NCBI GenBank assembly: GCA_911728455.2 | Contig: OU452222.1 | Span: 6,842,108 to 6,906,107 of the forward strand | Direction of reading: 5' to 3' | From: Marthasterias glacialis | Lineage: Eukaryota; Echinodermata; Asteroidea; Forcipulatida; Asteriidae | Length of the DNA stretch: 64,000 bases | Shown here: one piece after another, positions 22,850 through 34,206 of the stretch | How positions within the stretch are numbered: position 1 is the first letter of the stretch | How the letters are laid out: each line of letters begins with the position of its first letter | Made by a program: the position numbers and the translations under genes | Notes under the pieces: model-generated | Databases searched by the model: none | The model's input: only the letters and a program-made list of their open reading frames with translations | What the model was told of the DNA's origin: nothing

Positions 22850-24869
22850 AGCCGAACACCTCTTGTTTTTGTTTGAATTTTCATTTTATTTGTTTTTGTA
22901 CTGTTTCTTCTCCTCCTTCTTCCCCTTCAACTCCTTTCAAAAATATAACTCAAGATTTAAACTGAATTGAACCTTGAAACTTGGCATATACATGTACTTG
23001 AACCTCAACATGAAGACGGTACCTGAGCAATTACGTCATCATGACGTCATCAGGTGTCAAATTACATTAAATCGAAGTTTAATAATTAAAAAAATTATAA
23101 CTCCTGAGCTACACAATGGTTTTTTTTAGTCTGTACATCATCAAAACAGTATTTGAAAACCGAATAAGTGCTTCACTGATATGACCCCAATTTAACCTTG
23201 TCTTTTGATTCAAGTTGGAAGGTGACATATCTCACTCATATCTCAAGAACTACTACTCAAAATATTTACATCAGCTTGTAGACCTTTGAGCCTGCTCCAA
23301 CCTTTACATTGAGATGATAACAGTTTCACCATTACTTCCGATCAAAACCTAAAGTTAAAGTCCTAGCTCAACATTGGTAAGAAGAAAAACAATTGTTGAT
23401 AGATTTACATATACCTTACATGGTATAAAGATAATGATAGTAGAAAACTTTCTATGAAATATTTCTGCCTGATGAAGTGGTATTGTTTTTAAATAATAAA
23501 TGAAATAAGATCCTCAATAGACCATTGCGCAACAATATTGACATGCGGTCACATGACCGCCTATTGGGTATAACGCCATACAGCTGATGGCAAAATACGT
23601 GTAAAGAGATAGGCCGTGATTTTACTTTTTTTAAGTGATAAATTAGTTATCAGTTTAAAGTGGTATGTTGTGGCATTAATTTAAATCACATCTCTGTTTC
23701 ATAATTTAACAGAATTCTACTAAAAAGAGTTTTTTTCAGCATTGCAATACCGGCGTCGGATGAATATTATGTAGCCACCCGTCTGTTATTTTCGTAATGT
23801 AGGCCTAAATCACTGTAAAAAATGGTTAAACAACGTTGGAAAAGTGAGCATTAATACCTAGCCTTGCAGAATTTCAAATAGGCAAAGGAATCACACAGTT
23901 TCAGAAAGCAATTTCTTTGGAGGATTTCAGCTTCAAAACTTTGAAATTTTTGTGTTGAAAAGTGTGTGGCGATCGCGGTCGTCTGGCCTAACATTTCGTC
24001 GTGCGCTGTACACATCGTGCACAATTATATGTTACTTTTACAATTTTCAAGACTTGCTGGAACTGTCCTTACTGGCTTTATTCAGCCACTTGAAGGTCTC
24101 TGGTACAAACTCTGGAATATGTTTCACAGATTTCGAGCAAGAAAAGCCTCGATCGAATAAACTAAATGCATTAATCATCGTGTACCGTACCACCCTTTCC
24201 TACGGAGGATTACGTGTGTGTTTAAATTTGATACCCAGAAGTGGTCACGTGACGCGGGTTGCGCAATCGGTCTTTTTAAGCTCTGGAGTCAATGTGAAAC
24301 AGAATTTGGACATGGTTTCAGTGTGCGAAATAAAATGTAGTTTATGTCCTTTGAAAATATTACATTGATGACGTCATCAATTGTTACAGTTTGTTACGAC
24401 GACGAGTTTAAAAATAAGAAATTTTTCTATTTTAAAATTCTTTTAAGCAAACTTCATGTTGAATTTTTTAGTTATAGATAACGACTATAAAAGCCTAATT
24501 GTGAAATTTGATCAAAATCAGTCATTGCATAACAAAGTTATAGCACGATCAGCGATAAAGTCTGTACAGTACAGTTACCTCACTGTGTTGTACCACAAAT
24601 GTGTGCACTCAAGGTTTTGACTGCACGCTCTGTTATGCGTATACATAGCCTATACATACACATTGACAAGTCAGGTCTTGTCACAGTTCATTGAACTTTG
24701 CGGTGTGTTGTTAAGTTCTATGTGTGTGTAATAATGGCGTCGCAAAGAAAAACTCAAATTTAATTTTGTAATATTAAGCACAAGTTCATGTTTTATGTTC
24801 ATATTTAGATATTTAGTTGATTTAACTATATAGGCTTGTTTTCGTGATGTCACAAAAACTAATGTCTAG
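22850..24869 (+). mobile_element. Helitron-like unit 1
   Basis: The unit opens with GGTTCAGCCGAACACCTCTT and a CTTGTTTTTG motif, has the CRE-like ATGACGTCAT block at about 23040, and is interrupted by the AATAGACC element at 23516-24277. It closes with a near-perfect hairpin (arms 24838-24846 and 24851-24859, loop ATGT), then CTAG at 24866-24869 and T. Confidence 0.65.
23516..24277 (+). mobile_element. AATAGACC non-autonomous DNA transposon, copy A
   Basis: The ends AATAGACCATTGCGCAAC (left) and GTTGCGCAATCGGTCTTTT (right) are near-complementary. The interior, including ACCTAGCCTTGC, AATTTCAAATAG and the GGTCTCTGGTACAAACTCTG segment, recurs at 54452-55567 and, inverted, at 53650-54315. Short frames inside are not protein-like. 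The exact target duplication was not resolved. Confidence 0.65.
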
Positions 24870-25215
24870 TTTTTTAGTTGTTCGGGCAATTTTCCCGAAA
24901 ACCTCTTGTTTTTGTTCTGTTTTTTTAGGTGTTCGGACTCAAGTCCGAAGACCTCTTGTTTTTGTAGTTTTTTTTTAGGTGTTCGGACTCGAGTCCGAAG
25001 ACCTATTGTTTTTGTACGGGTTTTTAGGTGTTCGGACTCAAGTCCGAAGACCTCTTGTTTTTGTACGTTTTTTTTTAGGTGTTCGGCGATCAGCCGAAAA
25101 CCTATTGTTTTTGTACGTTTTTTTTTTTAGGTGTTCGGGCATGTAGCCCGGAACACCTTTTGATTTTGTTCGGTTTTTTTTTAGGTGTTCGGCCAACAGC
25201 CGAACAACTATTGTT
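24870..25215 (+). repeat. Tandem hairpin repeats, about 50 bp period
   Basis: Seven consecutive units of T run, AGGTGTTCGG, variable core, CCGAA-ACCT, nTTGTTTTTG. The cores are GGGC…CCC, GGACT…AGTCC (three copies), GGC…GCC (twice) and GGGC…GCCC. Base changes on one side are matched on the other, so pairing persists while sequence varies. The same block appears singly at 26444 and 28806. Confidence 0.85.
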
Positions 25216-26644
25216 ACTGTTAAGTTTTTTTTTCTTTCTGCGCATTCTTCCTTCTGAACCTTGTCCACAAATTTTCTCAAAAAGTAAAGCTTGTATGAAC
25301 TTGAAACTTACTATGTACAAAGATATTAGTGAGTGGATGATACCGAAACTTTTTTGGAATAGGTTAAATAAACGTGAAATAATTCAAAAATTTAATAACT
25401 CAAGAACGGCAAATGCTACATTCAAAATCTTTGGTGCATATGAAAGGTCTTGTAATGTGGGACAAATTGTATGCACACTGTGACCCCATTTGACCTTTAC
25501 TTCTGGTCAAAACCCGAAGTTAAAGTTAAAATTCATGTTATTTCGGGCTCTAGAGCCTAAGTGAATGAAGATATGAACAAACTTTCAATGCATAATGTTT
25601 TCATTAGCTCAAGAGCAATCTAGAAATATGATATATGACGTCATAGCTACGTCACAACGAAATTGATACCTGAGGTCGAAAAAAAAATTATTTTGCTATC
25701 TCAAAAAATAAAGCATGTACGGACTTGAAACTTACTATACCTAGACCACAGTGTGTAAATGACAAAGCAAAATTTTTAGAATGATTACGTCATCGATGAC
25801 GTCATTACATTAAATTGAAGTTTTATACTAAAATAATCATATCTTAAGAATAATACATGCTACATACATGATCTTTACACCATATGAAAGGTCTTGAAGT
25901 ACTCAACAAATCTCACACAGGGTGTGACCCCATTTGACCTTCACTTCCGGTCGAAACCGGAAGTAGTAGTTTTGTTATAAAAAATCGTTTCTGAATTACG
26001 TAAATTTGTGTATTAATATAATAACTTATTTTTAAAGCCCTTCGACGATTCTACCAATGTTTACAAAGTGTGAACTCATTTGACCTTCACTTCCGGTTTC
26101 GACCGGAAGTGAAGGTATAAGTTTGTACAACGAAAATATGTATCTTATTAATGATACATGGTACATTAATAATCGTTACATCAATTTAAACTTTCTGACA
26201 ATTCTAGATACCATGCAAAAGGTGTGACCCATTTGACCTTTAGTTCCTGTCAAACCGGAAGTTGAAGTTTCAAATGACAAACCTTCATGCATAAAGATAA
26301 AAAAAGTACAAATAAATATTTCGCCCGTCAGCATAGCACAAATAGACAAAAAACCTGCACACAATGTTGACCTTAAAATTTTCAATTACGTAATTGGGCA
26401 GAACACCGTGAGTTTGTTCACAAACTCTAAATTTCTATTTTTAGGTGTTCGGCTATCAGCCGAACAACTATTGTTATTGTTAATTTTTTTTTTCCTTTTT
26501 TTTTTTTTTCCTTTTTTTTCTGGGTATTCTTCCCCCTGAACCTTGTCTTCAAATTTTCTCAAAAAGTAAAGCTTGTATTAACCTGAAACTTACCATGTAC
26601 AATGATCTTAGTGAGTAGATGAAACCGTGAATTTTTGGGAATGA

Positions 26645-26676
26645 TGACGTCATTGATGACGTCATTGATGACGTCA
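26645..26676. promoter_or_regulatory. Three TGACGTCA (CRE/ATF) palindromes, 12-bp spacing
   Basis: TGACGTCA occurs at 26645-26652, 26657-26664 and 26669-26676, each separated by TTGA. The octamer is the full consensus for CREB/ATF factors. Similar single or double copies occur in each Helitron-like unit. Any regulatory role is untested; the local copy number may just reflect repeat expansion. Confidence 0.5.
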
Positions 26677-28864
26677 TTATGTTAAATAAACGTTAAATAA
26701 TTAAAAAAATTCATAACTCAAGAACGGCAAAGGCTACATTCAAAATCTTTGGTGCATATGAAAGGTCTTGTAATGTTGAACAAATTGTATGCACACCATG
26801 AACCCATTTGATTGTTACTTCCCGTAAAAACCGGAAGTTAAAGTAACAAATCATGTTATTTGGGGCTCTAGAGCCTAAGTGAATAAAGATATGAACAAAC
26901 TTTTTATGAATAATATTTTCTTTAGCTCAAGAGCATTCTAGAAATGTGATATATGACGTCATAGCTACGTCACAACGAAATTGATACACGAGGTCGAAAA
27001 AAAAATTATTTTGCTATCTCAAAAAATAAAGCATGTACGAACTTGACACTTACTATATACCTAGACCACAGTGTGTATATGACAAAACAAAATTTTTGGA
27101 ATGATGACGTCATCGATGACGTCATTACATTAAATTGAAGTTTTATACACAGTTCATCGAACTTTGCGGTGTGTTGTTAAGTTCTGTGTGTGTGTGTAAT
27201 AATGGCGACGCAAAGAAAAACTGTTAAGTCATGCCAAGTTCAGTGGGGAAATGTTTCCCTTTATGCCATTCTGATGGCTTAATTGTGACAGGGAGAGGAA
27301 GAGGAGACTTTACTGAGATGATCACATGCTCACGTGAGTTGTTTGATGTATAATGGTGGAGAAAATGCAATTGACAAAATGATCGTCTTTCGTTCTATAT
27401 ATACCGATCATGTACGTGCTTACGTACGAGAGTCACAAGTGTGCAACAGCGGGGCCAGAGGCACTTTATCCCCGCGAGAGTTGTTGTCGGGATACGCTGA
27501 GTAAAACTGTTTAAAAGTAAAGTTTAAAAGTAAAGTCATCGCTTTTCAAAATGTCCGTGTATTTCTTTAGCCGTGCACACTTGTGTTTATGATGTTTATC
27601 AAAGTGGGGTAGTTTTTATAAAACTTTTGAACTTTTTAATACAGATAATGAGCTCGGAATTTGAATCTGTCAAATGTCAGATTGACTATACAGTACACCA
27701 GTGTTCAGTAAAAGTGATGTTACAAAATGATACTGTTAATTTGATATAGCGCCATCAACGTTCACTAGCGATACACACTTTATTTTATTGACACCGCATA
27801 GATGCCGAACAAAACAGAGGGCAGCAAGGGTTAATGTTTTGATAAAAGGCAATATGAATACTATTTTGAACAGACAACCTGGCGGCAGCCAATTGCACTG
27901 CGTGGAAAAGGAACACTTTGGAAAGCACGAAAACATTGTTTTTCCTGGCAGTTAAAATCAAAAAGGTAACTTGTTTTTCCTCCAGGAGTCGAGTTACAAT
28001 AAATATGCGATTCTTTATAATTCTTAGTGACCTCGCTTCCTGCCCAAACCGGAAGTCCCCATGAAATCATATGATAAAGCTCTTTTTAATTATTTTCATA
28101 TTCATATTTAAAGGTTTTATTTGATTTCACTTTTAATAAATCAAACAAAATCAAAACCATGTGTTATACGGTGTCTCATAGAGACCATTATGTTGCTTTA
28201 AATGTTAATTCCTCCAAAATTTTCTTCAAATAAATAACTCAAAATTGAAATTAAACTGAACCTTGAAACTGTGCATATACTTGAACCTCAATATGAAGAC
28301 GCGAAATAAAATGATGACGTCATGATGACGTCATCAGATGTTGAGTTACAATAAATCAAAGTTTATTAATTAAATCAGAACTCCTGAAGTGCACAATGGA
28401 TTTTTACAATCTACACATCATCGCAAAGGTCTTTTGGAAACAATTTAAATGTCTCAAAGACATTACCCCAATTTGACCTTGTATTGCGGTTCAAACCGGA
28501 AAGTGAAGGAAACAATTGTTATAAAGCCATTATTTTTTAGTTCTTTGGTCAGTATAAAACGAGCTTTGGACAGTGGTTTCAGTGTGTGAGTAGGTAAAGG
28601 ACTCTGCGTTTTCAAGTTTAAAACTGATGACGTCATTACATTAAACAGCGCTCTCTGGTAACAAGTTTGAAATCAATGGTGCTACAACACTAATTGTAAC
28701 AGCTTTTTTTACACTGTTGTGTGTATTAACTCATCGATGTTTAGAAGCAATTCGTTATTCCCGAACACCTTGTTTTTGTGATGCCACAAAAACTGAATGT
28801 CTAGTTAGGTGTTCGGGCACTAGCCCGGAACACCTCTTGATTTTGTTCGGTTTTTTTTTTGTGG

Positions 28865-28866
<2 letters not shown>

Positions 28867-28894
<28 letters not shown>
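28867..28894 (+). repeat. (CTT)n microsatellite
   Basis: A pure run of CTT/TTC triplets of about 28 bases follows the T run at the start of Helitron-like unit 3. Shorter CTTCTTC tracts occupy the same place in units beginning at 31375 and 37852. Confidence 0.85.
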
Positions 28895-28895
<1 letters not shown>

Positions 28896-29223
28896 GCCTG
28901 TCGATTGTCAGCTAACAAATGCACCCTTCCCAAGCTCATATAAACTTCAAACTTCACACATAGTTAGAACTTGACTAGGACATGACAGGGCTTGAGTGGC
29001 GTCATGATGACGTCATCAGGTGTCGAATTACGCTAAATAAACGTTTATTATTTCAAAAAATCATAACTCTTAAAGTACACAATGGATTTTTACAATCTAT
29101 ACATCATCGGAAAGGTCATCCAAAACTACATGATCAATTCAAAGACATGACCCCAATTTGACCTTGTCTTCCGGGTCAAACCGGAAGTTGAAAACTTCAA
29201 AAATTCGTATTTTTTGACGTATA

Positions 29224-30074
29224 CAGTCGACTCTTGTTAATACGAGCTCGGATGTTACGAGGTTCCGGTTAATACGAGGTATTTTGCCGGTCCCGAACTG
29301 CCCCGTGCGTGTTTTAATGCATTTAAATACGGATGATACGAGCACGGTCATAACGAGAACACGGATAATACGAGGTATTCTTGCGGCCCCGTAACGAGCA
29401 AATGTATTGTTTGTCTTACTTTTATAGTGAGTTTGGGGAATAAATTGTTGGGCATCGATAGTTTACCTTCATGGAGGTGAAAAATTGACGTCCCAGCCTT
29501 TCAAATCATGTGCTACCGCTCCGTTGATCATGATCAATAGAGGTGCTATTTGAGCGTTGGCGATGGTACCAGTCTATTAAATGGTAGTATTTGTACAACG
29601 CAAATGAGAGGTGGACACCAGACCGTTTATTGTTCGCTGGTATCCCGCCTTGGCTATGAGCTATCTCGCATTACTTACTAAGGTACGGTGTGACAACCAA
29701 TGAAAATCAACATTCAACTTGTCATGTTGGCCGTTGCGACCGAAACTTGGCTGCCAAGAACGGCAAGTTAAAGTCATATGCGTTCCTTTTTAAGTTATGA
29801 AAAATGTAAATTGTTTCATAAATTGACTTTCGAAATAAATTAATTAAATCAAAACAGTTTTATTTGCCCAAAATGTTGTATGTTTGTATGGTACATGTAC
29901 ATGTAAATCATCACAGTTATGCAGTTTCTATTGCAGTACGGGTGCATTTATACACGTGCGTCCATTTATGCATGCAATGTGCATTGTTAATACCGCGCTC
30001 GGATAATACGAGGTTCGGTTAATACGAGAAAAACAGGCCAGTCCGGTGGACCTCGTATTAACGAGAGTCGACTG
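29224..30074. mobile_element. pogo/Tigger-like MITE (Tc1/mariner superfamily)
   Basis: The ends are CAGTCGACTCTTGTTAATAC at 29224 and the complementary GTCGACTG at 30074, with TA on both sides as target duplication. Subterminal copies of TTAATACGAG appear in both orientations. The empty site is preserved in sister units, where the flanking AAAATTC…TATTTT and ATCACAT sequences are continuous. There is no transposase frame, so the copy is non-autonomous at 851 bp. Confidence 0.85.
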
Positions 30075-30689
30075 TATATCACATGATCACAAATCTTACA
30101 TCAGATTGTAGAGAATTTAGTCCTCTCCAACTTTTGCATTGAGGTCACACCATTTTGACCTATGCGGTTGAAAACGGACATTTAACGCATTCTTTTGTGC
30201 ATGTGCGTTCAAGCGTGATCGGCAATGCTACACAACAATCCAATGCCATTATACATGTACACGTCCGGGTGGGTGCCCTTACACTCACCAACTTACGGGG
30301 CACTTTACACAATGGAACAATGCTACCCCACAAGGTTTTCTTTGTTCTAGTGCTACCCCACAAGGGAATTCTTTAGAAAAGGGACAATAAGTTGAACAAT
30401 GAAGTACCCCGCAACTGGCCATGTGTAAGGGTGTGTGTGTGCGTGTGTGGCTGAGTTACGTTGAAACTGTACATGTACATGTGCTACTGTATGATACAAT
30501 AAACCGCACGTTGTTCATAGTCTCTTCTCAATGCACGCACTCCACGCTTTGTTAGTCTTTTACACATAGCTTATTTAAACCTTTAAAAATCAACAAAAAA
30601 TCAACCGTTTGAGATATGAACTTAATTCTTCGACAAATGTAAAGGTTAGAGAGGGTCTTTCTTTGTGACCCATTGAGTGACTTCTGTGT

Positions 30690-31150
30690 CATCTACTTCC
30701 GGTCAAACCGGAAATATCTCTTTATTAGAATAATGCTAAGTGCTTGGAACATGATTTTTTCACCATTACCAAGGATATGGAAGACATATTCCCTTGCACA
30801 TTGTTTGACCCCTTTGACCTCTACTTCCGGTCGAACCGGAAGTAGCCCCTCATTGACAAGTAAATAGAAGTAGGAACATGATTGTTCCTAGAAATATCAA
30901 ACTAAGGGAAGGCCTTTCTTTGTGAAACATTAAGTGACCTTTGTGACCTCTATTCCGGTCAAACCGGAAGCAGTTCTTCATTTAAAAATGCTAAGAGCTA
31001 GGAACATGATTCTTTCACCAATTACCAAGGTTAAGGAAGGCCCTTCTCTGTTGTACAATGCTTGACCTCTTTGACCTCTAATTCCGGTCAAACCGGAAGT
31101 AGCTCCTCATTTAAAAATGGTTAGATGTAGGAACAAGATTCTCTCACCCA
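30690..31150 (+). repeat. About 130-bp minisatellite (ETS/nuclear-receptor-like motifs), block 1
   Basis: Monomers contain TGACCT half-sites, then ACTTCCGGT and ACCGGAAGT separated by three bases, a TTTAAAAAT or AAAGTGGTT stretch, AGGAACATGATT and CCAAGGTTA. Four monomers are seen here. Further blocks lie at 32100-32720, 33670-34206, 37579-37660 and 38600-39140, and inverted at 56700-57560. Confidence 0.88.
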
Positions 31151-31374
31151 AAACTAACGTAAGGGGAGGTCCTTCATTGTTCTCCTCATTTAAAGGTAAA
31201 TAAATGTAGGAACATGACTGATGTTCTTGAAGTCCTAATCAGATATTATTTCATAAAGCAATATTTCATGTTTCTATTTTCAAATTATTTTAGTTGTGTT
31301 AACTTTTTTTACATCAAATAACAACTCTATCCGAACACCCAGTTTTTGTTCTTGGAAAAAAAATTCATGTCTAG

Positions 31375-32908
31375 TTCTCCTTCTTCTTCTCCCCAAAGGT
31401 TGTCCGCTAACAAAAGCATGCTTCCTAAGCTTGTATGAACTTGAAACTTCACACACAGTTAGAACGTCACTAGGACAGGAAACCCCTTCAGTGATGTCAT
31501 GATGATGTCATCGGGTGTCGAATTACATTAAATCAAAGTTTATTATTTCAAAAAATCATAACTCCTGAAGTACACAATGGATTTTTACAATCTATACATC
31601 ATCGGAAAGGTCATTCAAAACTGTGTAAATGCCTCACAAACATGACCCCAATTTGACCTTGTCTTCCGGTTCAAACGGGAAGTTGAAAACTTTGGAAAAT
31701 TTCAAAAATTCATATTTTAAGAAGTACTTATCACATTATCACAAATCTTACATCAGATTGTAGAGAATTGTGGCTTCTCAAACTTTTGACCTTAAAATCC
31801 GGTTCAACCGGACGTTTAACGCAAATCGATTGTCCGTGTGCATTCAAGCGTGTCCGACATTGCTGTACAAAATCCAATGCCTTTATACATGTACACGTGC
31901 TTGTGTGTTCGTGGCTGTGTGTGAGATCGATGCCCCATTGACATGTACATTAACCACGCGACGTTTTTAGTCTCTTTTCAAGGTGCGCGCTCCACGCTCT
32001 GTTAGTCTTTAAGGCAGGGCTTATTTAAAACTTAAAAAATTAACAAAAAATCAACCGTTTGAGATATGAACTTTATTTTTTTGACAAATGTCAAAGTAAG
32101 GGAGGGTCTTTCTTTATGACACAATAAGTGACCTCTGTGACATCTACTTCCGGTCAAACCGGAAGTAGCTCTTTATATAAAATTGCTAAGAGCTAGGAAC
32201 ATGATTCTTTCACCAAATACCAAGGTTAGGAAAGGTCATTCTCTGTTGCACATCGGGTGACTTCTATGACCTCTACTTCCGGTCAAACCGGAAGTAGCTC
32301 CTCATGTAAGTAAAAGTGGTTAGAGTTAGGAACATGATTGTTTCGAGAAATATCAAGGTTAGGGAAAGACTTCATTTGTAAAACATTAAGTGACCTTTGT
32401 GACATCTACTTCCGGTCAAACCGGAAGTAGCTCTTTATTTAAAAATGGTAAGAGCTAGGAACATGATTCTTTCACCACATACCAAGGTTAGGGAGGGTCC
32501 TTCTCTGTTGCACATTGGGTGACCTCTGTGACCTCTACTTAAGATCAAACCGGAAGTAGCTCCTCATTTATACATGGTAAGAGCTAGGAACATGATTCTT
32601 TCACCAAATACCAAGGTTAGGGAGGGTCCTTCTTTGTTACACATTGTGTGACCTCTCTGAACTCTACTTCCGGTCAAACCAGAAGTACCTCCTCATTTAA
32701 AAGTGGTTAGAAATTCCTGTCCAAAACGGATGTTCAAATTAAATATTATATTATAAAGCTCAATTTAACGTATGTTTTTCTTCATATTTTCTTATATTTA
32801 AGTTGGATTAAATTTTAATTTCATTAAACTTTTAACGCATGAAATAATTTTTAATACATCACACTCCGAAAACCTAGTTTTTGTGATGCCACAAAAACTC
32901 ATTTCTAG
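31375..32908 (+). mobile_element. Helitron-like unit 4
   Basis: The unit starts after CTAG with a CTTCTTC tract and GCTTGTATGAACTTGAAACT, then a CRE-like ATGATGTCATC, an ETS block and the AAATCAACCGTTTGAGATAT segment. It ends with perfect hairpin arms (32877-32885, 32890-32898) and CTAG at 32905-32908. Its right two thirds (31800-32720) are almost identical to 33400-34206 in unit 5. Confidence 0.7.
32100..32720 (+). repeat. About 130-bp minisatellite, block 2
   Basis: Five monomers with the inverted ETS-core pair at about 32144, 32275, 32408, 32536 (left arm decayed to ACTTAAGAT) and 32668. Spacing is about 128-133 bp. Confidence 0.88.
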
Positions 32909-33669
32909 TTTTTTTTTTTTTTTTCACTCCTACTTATGCCTGTCGATTGTCCGCGAACAAAAGCATACTTCCTAAGCTTGTATGAACTTGAAACTTCACA
33001 CATAGTTAGATATTCATTAGGACATCAAACCGTGTGAGTGATGTCATGATGACGTTTTCGGGTGTCGAATTACGTTAAATCAAAGTTTATTATTTCAAAA
33101 AAATCATAACTCCTGAAGTACAATGGATTTTTACAATCTATACATCATCGGAAAGGTCATTCAAAACTGCGTAAACGCCTTACAGACATGACCCCAATTT
33201 GACCTTGTCTTCCGGTTCAAACCGGAAGTTGAAAAGTTTTGAAAATTTCAAAAATTCATATTTTAAGAAGTACTGATCACATGATCACAAATCTTACGTC
33301 AGATTGTAGAGAATTGAGCCTTCTCAAACTTTTGCATTGGAGTGACACCATTTTGACCTTTACTTCCGGTTGAAACCGGACGTTAAACGCAAATCAATTG
33401 TCCGTGTGCATTCAAGCGTGTCCGACATTGCTGTACAAAATCCAATGCCATTATACATGTATACATGCTTGTGTGTTCGTGGCTGTGTGTGAGATCGATG
33501 CCCCATTGACATGTACATTAACCACGCGACGTTTTTAGTCTCTTTTCAAGGTGCGCGCTCCACGCTCTGTTAGTCTTTAAGGCAGGGCTTATTTAAAACT
33601 TTAAAAATTAACAAAAAATCAACCGTTTGAGATATGAACTTTATTTTTTAAACAAATGTCAAAGTAAGG

Positions 33670-34206
33670 GAGGGTCTTTCTTTATGACACAATAAGTGAC
33701 CTCTGTGACATCTACTTCCGGTCAAACCGGAAGTAGCTTTTTACATAAAATTGCTAAGAGCTAGGAACATGATTCTTTCACCAAATACCAAGGTTATGAA
33801 AGGTCATTCTCTGTTGCACATCGGGTGACCTCTATGACCTCTACTTCCGGTCAAACCGGAAGTAGCTCCTCATGTAAAAGTGGTTAGAGTTAGGAACATG
33901 ATTGTTTCGAGAAATATCAAGGTTAGGGAAAGACTTCATTTGTAAAACATTAAGTGACCTTTGTGACATCTACTTCCGGTCAAACCGGAAGTAGCTCTTT
34001 ATTTAAAAATGGTAAGAGCTAGGAACATGATTCTTTCACCACATACCAAGGTTAGGGAGGGTCCTTCTCTGTTGCACATTGGGTGACCTCTGTGACCTCT
34101 ACTTAAGATCAAACCGGAAGTAGCTCCTCATTTATACATGGTAAGAGCTAGGAACATGATTCTTTCACCAAATACCAAGGTTAGGGAAGGTCCTTCTTTG
34201 TTACAC
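33670..34206 (+). repeat. About 130-bp minisatellite, block 3
   Basis: Four monomers at about 33714, 33842, 33970 and 34100 repeat block 2 in the same order, including the monomer with the decayed left arm. The series continues at 37579-37660 after the AACGTT insertion. Confidence 0.88.

Larger units (their letters stand above)
24870..28805 (+). mobile_element. Helitron-like unit 2 (with internal duplication)
   Basis: The unit starts in a run of seven hairpins (24870-25215). A block of about 650 bp at 25215-25870 (CCTTCTGAACCTTGTC, AAAGTAAAGCTTGTAT, GGTGCATATGAAAGGTCTTG) repeats at 26475-27135 after another hairpin at 26444-26467. The unit ends with arms GTTTTTGTG and CACAAAAAC (28773-28781, 28786-28794) and CTAG at 28802-28805. 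Segment 27220-28080 looks unrelated and may be a further insertion. Confidence 0.6.
28806..31374 (+). mobile_element. Helitron-like unit 3
   Basis: The unit begins directly after CTAG with TTAGGTGTTCGGGC and its pairing partner GCCCGGAACACCT, then a T run and a CTT microsatellite. It has a CRE-type block at 29004 and ETS-type minisatellite monomers at 30690-31150. It is interrupted by the pogo-like element at 29224-30074. The 3' end at 31371 has a degraded hairpin (T run against A run) before CTAG. Confidence 0.65.

Noticed and set aside
24906-25483. Phe-rich repeated peptide (FCTFFFLGVR-like) as a membrane protein
   Set aside because: It is produced by T runs and tandem hairpins of the Helitron-like array and has no conservation of codon positions.
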